From Bacteroidales bacterium UBA4073 (GTDB lineage Bacteria; Bacteroidota; Bacteroidia; Bacteroidales; Tenuifilaceae), in NCBI GenBank assembly GCA_002383425.1, contig DFYV01000058.1, positions 1-7,209 of the forward strand: a DNA stretch of 7,209 bases, read 5' to 3'. The notes below the pieces were generated by a model. The model worked only from the letters and a program-made list of their open reading frames with translations. It was not told where the DNA came from and did no database searches. Position 1 is the stretch's first letter. Each line of letters opens with the position of its first letter. Shown piece after piece: positions 1 through 4,323 of the stretch. The translations under genes and the position numbers were made by a program.

Positions 1-47
1 TATGTAAACTTGCGACATTTTAATTTGCTATTAAGTCGGGATTTCTG

Positions 48-75
48 AAGTTATCATTAAATTCGTGGTAGAACC
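48..75 (-). repeat. Left arm of a 28-bp long-range inverted repeat
   Basis: Read on the minus strand from 75 to 48, this segment begins GGTTCTACCACGAATTTAAT and continues to AACTT. It matches 3241-3268 on the plus strand at 27 of 28 positions; the one difference is base 53 against 3263. The sequences on either side of the two arms do not match, apart from short T-rich runs. The leading GG and the length would fit a transposon terminal repeat, for example of ISL3-family type, whose ends start with GG. No transposase is present here, so that origin is inference. If GG is the outer tip, this element's body would extend left, out of the window. Confidence 0.7.
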
Positions 76-81
76 AAAAAT

Positions 82-110
82 AAAAAACCCCTTATTAATA
101 TTAAAAGGGG
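82..110 (-). terminator. Rho-independent terminator of tRNA-Gln
   Basis: Read on the minus strand, AAGGGG-complementary arms at 105-110 and 88-93 form a 6-bp stem with four G:C pairs around an 11-base AT-rich loop. It is followed by a T-rich tract (TTTTTTATTTTT, 87 down to 76). The stem begins 6 bases past the tRNA discriminator base, so it should end the tRNA transcript. In the opposite orientation the stem is not followed by a U-tract. Confidence 0.8.
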
Positions 111-116
111 CTTAAG

Positions 117-187
117 TTGACCTACCAGGATTCGAACCTAGACTAACAGAACCAAAATCTGCTGTGCTACCATTACACCATAGGTCA
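117..187 (-). tRNA. tRNA-Gln (anticodon TTG)
   Basis: The minus strand folds into a complete cloverleaf. The acceptor stem pairs TGACCTA (187-181) with TAGGTCA (124-118) and the discriminator base is A at 117. The D-loop contains AATGGTA. The anticodon stem GCAGA/TCTGT encloses the loop TTTTGGT, giving anticodon TTG, which reads CAA/CAG glutamine codons. The T-arm is CTAGG-TTCGAAT-CCTGG. The weak U1-A72 pair is a known glutamine-tRNA identity feature. CCA is not encoded and must be added after transcription. The gene has its own promoter (214-245) and terminator (82-110), so it is a single-gene transcription unit placed 76 bases past the stop codon of the upstream PspC gene. Confidence 0.96.
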
Positions 188-213
188 ATCTTTACGCTTT
201 TTAAAAAGCAGTG

Positions 214-245
214 CAAAATTAAAACTTATTGGGATAACATCCAAA
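214..245 (-). promoter_or_regulatory. Bacteroidota-type promoter for tRNA-Gln
   Basis: On the minus strand a TTTG -33 box (245-242) is followed by exactly 20 bases and then TAATTTTG (221-214), a full match to the Bacteroidota -7 consensus TAnnTTTG. Transcription would start near 207-210, giving a leader of about 20 bases before the tRNA 5' end at 187. The -33 box lies 19 bases past the PspC stop codon, so the tRNA can be expressed independently of that gene. Confidence 0.75.
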
Positions 246-263
246 TTTTTTATCTATTTCGAT

Positions 264-1826
264 TCATCTGGCTATTCGTAAACCATTGGAGGTCATAATC
301 CATGTTTTGCCAACCATTTCATCGGGCCAGTAGTTACTGTAAGGTTGATTTTTGTGAAGGACATCGTTTAATGTTTCATCTATATAAATCCCGTAACCCA
401 CTGGCAGGTATAGTATTACCGTTACGTTTTGGCTCTTCCATTTTGTTTTTTCAGGGATTATATAGATAGGATCAACTATGGCAAGAGTATCTTTTAGTGT
501 TATTGAGTATTCAATATCTTTTGCATTACTTTGAGCAGTAAAGCTATTCACTCCCCTGGCTTTGCGGATTACCTCAAACCGTGGTTTAGCCTCTTCGCTT
601 TTTTCAATAATCAGCGTGGGGGTTCCGGCAAGCAACTGCTTACCCTTAAAATCAACTAATTTCCAGTCGAGAATTTGTGCTTTTTCTTCCATCGATGTGC
701 TGTCGGTCAGGTAGTTGTACGATTTACATAGAATAATTTTCGATTTATCATTCACGGGCGATACTTCGTATGCCATTACTATTTCATCGCTGACTGATAG
801 CCCGCGTACCTGAAAAAAGAAGGTTAGGGATAGTGTAACCACTGCCGATGCCCAAATAATAGCAGCAATTATACCTATGGCACCATCTTTTGCTCTAAAC
901 CTAAAAAGTATTCTGATTCCGGCGTATATCAATGCAACAACCGGAATGGCAAGGGTCAAAAATAGCGGTATGGAAATCCAGTAGCTACTACTTATGTCAA
1001 AAACCGATGCAATAATTTCGTTCAGCGACATGCCAACGGCACCGAAACTTCCTATAAAATCCGGGCCAATCGACGTTGTAAAAAATATTGTACCGACAAG
1101 TGCGATAAAAACCAAAAGCATGCTCGCAATTAGGAGTACCCCAATGGCTAATGCTATAGCTTTTATGGTAACAAGTAAAGCTTTTAACAGGTAAAGCAAT
1201 ACCTGTCGGAACAGGGTAACAGTTTTACTGAACACGTTGCCAGCATTGGACTTTTTTAAACGCTCCTTGGTGTTGCTTATTTCTTGTTGAATTCTTTTCC
1301 CAAGATCATCGGTATTTTCAGCTTTACCCAACATCTCCATTTTTTGGAAAGGTGTTTTAGCACTTGGCATGGCTATCCATAGGATAATGTACAGCAGTAT
1401 TCCAAATCCTCTCAAGAATAAGAGAGCGAAAAACAGGATTCTGAAGACCAGTGGGTCAACTCTAAAGTAAGCAGCTAAACCTCCACAAACACCTGCAATA
1501 ATGGAGTCATCGGGATTGCGGTACAGTCGTTTGGGGCGGGGCGGTTTGCTTGCGCGGGAGTTTTTCACCTCCCCAATTTCCTCGGGCTTTCCAATCCGTT
1601 CAATAATTGCCGAAATAGTTTCGCTGGTAACTACCTGTCCTGTCGTAATTTTTTCTGAAACCAGCTCTGCAATACGAAATTCGATGTCGTTTACGGTTTC
1701 CTGGGCAGTATTGTCGTTACCAAGTTTTTCTTTGACATCGTTGAGGTAGTTTTGCAGTGCGGCGTATGCACTTTCTTCGAGCGTAAAGGAGTATCCTCCG
1801 ATGCTAACATTCACTGTTGTATTCAT
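264..1826 (-). CDS. Large PspC-domain multipass membrane protein
   Basis: A 520-residue membrane protein built around a PspC domain, the family named after the phage-shock/envelope-stress protein. Residues 1-85 are a soluble domain shared with the small paralogue at 2465-2986 (pattern SIGGYSFTLEESAYAALQNYL). Residues 98-158 are the PspC domain, with LYRNPDDSIIAGVCGGLAAY, then FRVDPLVFR, then a hydrophobic helix ending in LWIAMPSA. The motif TPFQKMEMLG follows and is also shared with the paralogue. A charged linker (165-200) leads to further hydrophobic segments at about 206-250, 284-308 and 316-339. The last 180 residues are polar and beta-rich, and are probably outside the inner membrane. 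The gene follows the PadR gene by 47 bases on the same strand, which suggests co-transcription and PadR control. A role in sensing or buffering envelope stress is inferred from the family; the C-terminal domain is not one I recognise. Confidence 0.85.
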   Translation of the reverse strand: MNTTVNVSIGGYSFTLEESAYAALQNYLNDVKEKLGNDNTAQETVNDIEFRIAELVSEKITTGQVVTSETISAIIERIGKPEEIGEVKNSRASKPPRPKRLYRNPDDSIIAGVCGGLAAYFRVDPLVFRILFFALLFLRGFGILLYIILWIAMPSAKTPFQKMEMLGKAENTDDLGKRIQQEISNTKERLKKSNAGNVFSKTVTLFRQVLLYLLKALLVTIKAIALAIGVLLIASMLLVFIALVGTIFFTTSIGPDFIGSFGAVGMSLNEIIASVFDISSSYWISIPLFLTLAIPVVALIYAGIRILFRFRAKDGAIGIIAAIIWASAVVTLSLTFFFQVRGLSVSDEIVMAYEVSPVNDKSKIILCKSYNYLTDSTSMEEKAQILDWKLVDFKGKQLLAGTPTLIIEKSEEAKPRFEVIRKARGVNSFTAQSNAKDIEYSITLKDTLAIVDPIYIIPEKTKWKSQNVTVILYLPVGYGIYIDETLNDVLHKNQPYSNYWPDEMVGKTWIMTSNGLRIAR

Positions 1827-1873
1827 TGTTTCGATGTTTAGTAAATGAGCTGTAAGTTGTATGGTATTACGGT

Positions 1874-2215
1874 TTAATTATTTTTCTGATTACGAATGGT
1901 GTTAACCATTTCAACAAGTTCGTCCCAGCTGTTTAGTAATTCAGCCAGGTACTGTCGCCCTTCATCGGTTAACGAGTAGTATTTCCGCGGGGGACCCTGT
2001 GGCGATTCCTCCCAGCGATAGGTGAGTAGCCCTGCATTTTTTTGTCGCGTCAAAAGCGGGTATATTGTCCCTTCAACCACTATCATCTTTGCCTCCTTGA
2101 GTTGCCCTATTAGGTCGTTTGCATAAGCATCGCCTCTCGAAAGGACTGTTAAAACGCACAGTTCAAGGACACCTTTTCGCATTTGTGCTTTCGCATTATC
2201 AATTTCCTGATTCAT
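1874..2215 (-). CDS. PadR-family transcriptional repressor
   Basis: A 113-residue single-domain winged-helix DNA-binding protein of the PadR family. PadR proteins usually act as dimeric repressors, often of their own operon. The helix-turn-helix runs from about residue 15 to 60 (KGVLELCVLTVLSRGDAYAN, then EGTIYPLLTRQKNAGLL). The wing follows, with YRWEESPQGPPRKYYSLTDE, the family signature. A final helix (about 88-113) would form the dimer interface. It lacks the long C-terminal helical domain of larger PadR proteins, so it belongs to the short subgroup, for which ligands are mostly unknown. It lies just upstream of the large PspC gene and downstream of the small one, so these membrane genes are the likely regulon. 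I found no convincing promoter, and no ATGT-N8-ACAT PadR-type operator, in the 249 bases upstream. The ATG at 2215 gives the normal family N-terminus. Confidence 0.93.
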   Translation of the reverse strand: MNQEIDNAKAQMRKGVLELCVLTVLSRGDAYANDLIGQLKEAKMIVVEGTIYPLLTRQKNAGLLTYRWEESPQGPPRKYYSLTDEGRQYLAELLNSWDELVEMVNTIRNQKNN

Positions 2216-2375
2216 TGTTGTCCTTAGTTAGTATTTTGAAATTGGGTAAAAATGCTTGAAGTATTGGATAAATAATGAGTCCAATCTAAAAAGCCAATTT
2301 TTATTAAAAATGATGTTTCCCATAAAGATAACCCCACATGTAAAGTGTTTAATTTCTGTTATTTATAAATTTACC

Positions 2376-2415
2376 TAACGTTTAACGTTTAACGTTTAAC
2401 GTTTAACGTTTAACG
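2376..2415. repeat. Heptamer microsatellite (TAACGTT, about 5.7 copies)
   Basis: Five perfect TAACGTT units in tandem are followed by a partial TAACG, 40 bases with no interruption. Each unit contains the palindrome AACGTT. The array sits in the 249-base gap (2216-2464) between the small PspC gene and PadR. It is 161-200 bases before the PadR start codon and about 50 bases past the small PspC stop. It lies outside any reading frame, so a copy-number change by slippage could alter only spacing or expression, not a protein. The rest of the gap is AT-rich and shows no ORF, hairpin terminator or consensus promoter. Confidence 0.9.
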
Positions 2416-2464
2416 CCTTATGTGCCTTTTGCCTTTAAACTTTTTAGACTGGGCTTAATACAGT

Positions 2465-2986
2465 TTACACTGATTTTTCCCCTCGCATTTCAAGCTTTTG
2501 GGTAGGTGTAGTGGCTGGTGGCACTACAACCCAAAGGACAAGATAAATGAGAACTCCTAAACCACCCCAAAGGGCCAGGAGAAAAAATAGTAAGCGCAAA
2601 AGGACGGGGTCAACCCTCCAGTAGTGCCCCATGCCTGCACATACACCGCCAATTATTCTATTGTCCACATCGCGGTAGAGTTTAGGATACACGCGGGTTT
2701 TACTGGAGTTCTGTTGGGTGCTTGATGGATCAAAATCATTAACTGTTCCCATCAGGGCAATTACCCTATTTACCTCTTCGAGGTTTACCACTTGTCCCGG
2801 CACCTTAATGTACCCGTCAAAATGTTCAGCAATACGACTTTCAATATCTTTTACAATATCCTTTTTATTGGGGTCGTTTGCAAAGTGAGCTTCAAGTCCT
2901 TTAAGGTAACGTTCAAGAGCCCAAAAGGCATCATCATCGAGCATATATGCCCTTCCGTTCAAGCTGATAGAAATTGTTCTTTTCAT
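2465..2986 (-). CDS. Small PspC-domain membrane protein
   Basis: A 173-residue PspC-family protein and a paralogue of the large one at 264-1826. Residues 1-85 are the same soluble helical N-terminal domain (SLNGRAYMLDDDAFWALERYL; later DIESRIAEHF and GQVVNLEEVNRVIALMG). Residues 100-158 are the PspC domain, with KLYRDVDNRIIGGVCAGMG, HYWRVDPVLLR and one long hydrophobic helix ending LWVVVPPA. The short tail carries TPTQKLEMRG, matching TPFQKMEMLG of the large protein. The extra membrane and beta domains are absent, so the protein stops right after the core. I chose the ATG at 2986. An in-frame TTG at 3004 would add six residues, but the ATG start aligns with the paralogue's first residue. A consensus promoter lies about 60 bases upstream (3045-3075). 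A role in membrane or envelope stress is inferred from the family. Confidence 0.88.
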   Translation of the reverse strand: MKRTISISLNGRAYMLDDDAFWALERYLKGLEAHFANDPNKKDIVKDIESRIAEHFDGYIKVPGQVVNLEEVNRVIALMGTVNDFDPSSTQQNSSKTRVYPKLYRDVDNRIIGGVCAGMGHYWRVDPVLLRLLFFLLALWGGLGVLIYLVLWVVVPPATTPTQKLEMRGEKSV

Positions 2987-3044
2987 AATTTGTAAGGTTT
3001 TCAAATCAAATTAATACAGTGTTATAACTGGTAATACGATAGGG

Positions 3045-3075
3045 CAAATATATTATAGAAATTAGAACTATGCAA
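3045..3075 (-). promoter_or_regulatory. Bacteroidota-type promoter for small PspC gene
   Basis: On the minus strand a TTG -33 element (3075-3073) is followed by 20 bases and then TATATTTG (3052-3045), a full TAnnTTTG -7 match. The spacing equals that of the tRNA-Gln promoter in this window. Transcription would start near 3038-3041, giving a leader of about 50 bases to the ATG at 2986. With this start the upstream TTG codon at 3004 would lie inside the leader, so the promoter does not by itself exclude it. Confidence 0.6.
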
Positions 3076-3240
3076 TACAAGGTATTAAATATTAACGTAA
3101 TTTAACATTCCATGCTTGTTTCTCTATCCTTTTTCCCTTCCTTAGCCTTCGTTTCAGCCTTAAGGACGCTGTAAAAATTAGCAGATATGTGTCTTTTATT
3201 CTATTTTTTATTAATTTACGTGGGTATGTTCTTAAATTTG

Positions 3241-3268
3241 GGTTCTACCACGAATTTAATGAAAACTT
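3241..3268 (+). repeat. Right arm of a 28-bp long-range inverted repeat
   Basis: GGTTCTACCACGAATTTAAT followed by GAAAACTT, the inverted partner of 48-75 with 27 of 28 bases shared. The two arms enclose 3.2 kb holding tRNA-Gln, both PspC genes and PadR. If GG is the outer tip of a transposon end, the body would extend right into the repeat-rich spacer. No transposase ORF is found there, and this arm would be a solo or decayed end. Confidence 0.7.
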
Positions 3269-3279
3269 ACAATTTATTT

Positions 3280-3340
3280 ATATGTAGTTTAACATAGTTC
3301 ATATGTAGTTTAATATAGTTTATATGTAGTTAATATGTTG
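3280..3340 (+). repeat. Tandem array of ~21-bp units (six ~10-bp half units)
   Basis: Three tandem units of 21, 21 and 19 bases start at 3280, 3301 and 3322. Each splits into two related halves: ATATGTAGTTT at 3280, 3301 and, as ATATGTAGTT, 3322, alternating with AACATAGTTC, AATATAGTTT and AATATGTTG. The period of about 10.5 bases equals one turn of B-DNA, so all copies would face the same side of the helix. The array lies about 180 bases upstream of the DUF2797 promoter box. It could be a cooperative protein-binding array or intrinsically bent DNA; neither can be decided from sequence. Confidence 0.75.
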
Positions 3341-3370
3341 TATTTAGGAAGTTGAAAATATTTAGAAAAA

Positions 3371-3425
3371 GCAACATTTTAACCATATTTTAACTACATT
3401 TAAACCACATTTAAACCATATTTAT
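3371..3425 (-). repeat. Array of 11-bp units, mirrored copy of the 3280-3340 motif
   Basis: Four consecutive 11-base units, ACCATATTTTA, ACTACATTTAA, ACCACATTTAA and ACCATATTTAT, start at 3382, 3393, 3404 and 3415. A weaker fifth copy (GCAACATTTTA) lies at 3371. The reverse complement of ATATGTAGTTT from the first array is AAACTACATAT, which is the core of these units, so the same motif is repeated here in the opposite direction. The array ends 65 bases before the DUF2797 -7 box. Confidence 0.7.
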
Positions 3426-3490
3426 AGAGCTATATTTAAACAGTGTTTTTTTTAGTATAAATATTTAACCACTAAAATAAGGGTAGTACC

Positions 3491-3498
3491 TAAATTTG
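3491..3498 (+). promoter_or_regulatory. Likely -7 box of DUF2797 gene promoter
   Basis: TAAATTTG is a perfect TAnnTTTG match. It lies 18 bases before the ATG at 3517, which would give a short leader of about 12-15 bases. No TTTG or TTG is present about 20 bases upstream (the bases there read TTTAACCA). The promoter may therefore be weak or need an activator, possibly one acting at the repeat arrays just upstream; that last point is inference. Confidence 0.4.
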
Positions 3499-3516
3499 TA
3501 GGTAAGCAGTTTTAAT

Positions 3517-4323
3517 ATGGATGGAATACTCACCAAAATGGGATTTAGTAATACGGGTACCAGCTACGATATACGTCCCGACTACTATCTTGATATGGGA
3601 CAGGTTAGAATAAACCTGTCGGAATTGATAGGAAAACGATTAGCTTTAAAATATCAAAACCGTAAATTTTGCATTCATTGTGGCCGGGAGGTTAAGAAGC
3701 TGTTTGGTCAGGGATTTTGTTATCCTTGTTTTATAAAAGTGCCCGAAGCGGAAGAGTGTGTGCTAAGGCCTGAGCTATGTAGGGCTCACGAAGGTATAGC
3801 CCGCGATATGGAATTTGCTAAAGCTAATTGCCTTATTCAGCATTATGTTTACCTGGCGTGGACAGGCGGGCTAAAGGTAGGAGTAACGCGATATCACCAA
3901 ATACCTACGCGTTGGGTCGATCAGGGGGCAACCTATGCGGTAAAGCTTTGCAATACCCCAAACCGTTACTCGGCAGGTTTAGTGGAGGTGGAGCTTAAAA
4001 AGATTTTTGCCGATAAAACAGCATGGCAACGCATGCTTACCGATTTTCAGGATCCCGCCGTTGATTTCATATCCTCAAAAGCCAAGGCTCTTGAATTTAT
4101 CACAGGCAAAGATTTAACCTATACCTCTGAGGAGAATACGGTTTATAGCATCCATTATCCAATTAGCCAATTCCCTGCAAAGGTGAAGTCGGTTAATCTT
4201 GAAAAGGAGAGTACTGTTGAAGGTGTTTTAGCGGGCATAAAAGGACAATACCTGATTTTTGAATCAGGCATTGTTTTAAACATTCGCAACCATTCAGGGT
4301 ACCTGGTGGATATTTCGTTTTAG
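3517..4323 (+). CDS. DUF2797 family protein (zinc-ribbon plus GIY-YIG-like segment)
   Basis: A 268-residue soluble protein recognised as DUF2797 from its cysteine pattern and the KVGVTR...PTRWVDQGA signature. No function is established for the family. Residues 52-71 hold CIHCG...CYPCF (C52, C55, C68, C71), a typical zinc ribbon. A second cluster follows: C81, C88, H91, C105, H109. Residues 110-160 read YVYLAWTGGLKVGVTR, RW at 132-133 and a glutamate pair E157/E159. The order Tyr, (Y/K)-x-G, Arg, Glu resembles the core of GIY-YIG endonucleases, although the first GIY triplet is not intact. The region after 165 shows no motif I recognise, and no signal peptide or membrane segment is visible. 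A nucleic-acid-binding or nuclease-like role is inference. The gene is divergent from the small PspC gene and ends tail-to-tail with the sensor gene, sharing 4 bases. Confidence 0.85.
   Translation: MDGILTKMGFSNTGTSYDIRPDYYLDMGQVRINLSELIGKRLALKYQNRKFCIHCGREVKKLFGQGFCYPCFIKVPEAEECVLRPELCRAHEGIARDMEFAKANCLIQHYVYLAWTGGLKVGVTRYHQIPTRWVDQGATYAVKLCNTPNRYSAGLVEVELKKIFADKTAWQRMLTDFQDPAVDFISSKAKALEFITGKDLTYTSEENTVYSIHYPISQFPAKVKSVNLEKESTVEGVLAGIKGQYLIFESGIVLNIRNHSGYLVDISF

Larger units (their letters stand above)
2987..3516. other. 530-bp AT-rich divergent intergenic region
   Basis: No coding sequence is supported here. In order it contains the promoter of the small PspC gene (3045-3075), about 165 bases with nothing I can name (3076-3240), the right arm of the long inverted repeat (3241-3268), and two oppositely oriented phased repeat arrays (3280-3340 and 3371-3425). 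It ends with a -7 box for the DUF2797 gene (3491-3498). It separates two divergently transcribed genes. From 3270 to 3480 the composition is strongly A+T-rich, unlike the flanking genes. Confidence 0.7.

Noticed and set aside
48..187. tRNA-Gln 3' end as an integration (att) site for a mobile element.
   Set aside because: No duplicated tRNA 3' fragment occurs elsewhere in the window and no integrase is present. The nearby inverted-repeat arm lies beyond the terminator and shares no sequence with the tRNA.
2313..2339. ATGT at 2313 and ACAT at 2336 upstream of PadR as a PadR operator.
   Set aside because: Typical PadR sites are ATGT-N8-ACAT. Here the spacing is 19 bases, and short AT-rich tetramers are expected by chance.
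2987..3004. In-frame upstream TTG start that would lengthen the small PspC protein by six residues.
   Set aside because: The ATG at 2986 aligns with the start of the paralogue, and TTG is a rare start codon.
3481..3498. GGGTAGTACCTAAATTTG resembles the start of the inverted-repeat arm at 3240 (GGGTTCTACCACGAATTT) and could be another element end.
   Set aside because: The match needs a gap and several mismatches, and it is in the same orientation, not the inverted one expected for a paired end. The segment is better explained by the -7 promoter box.
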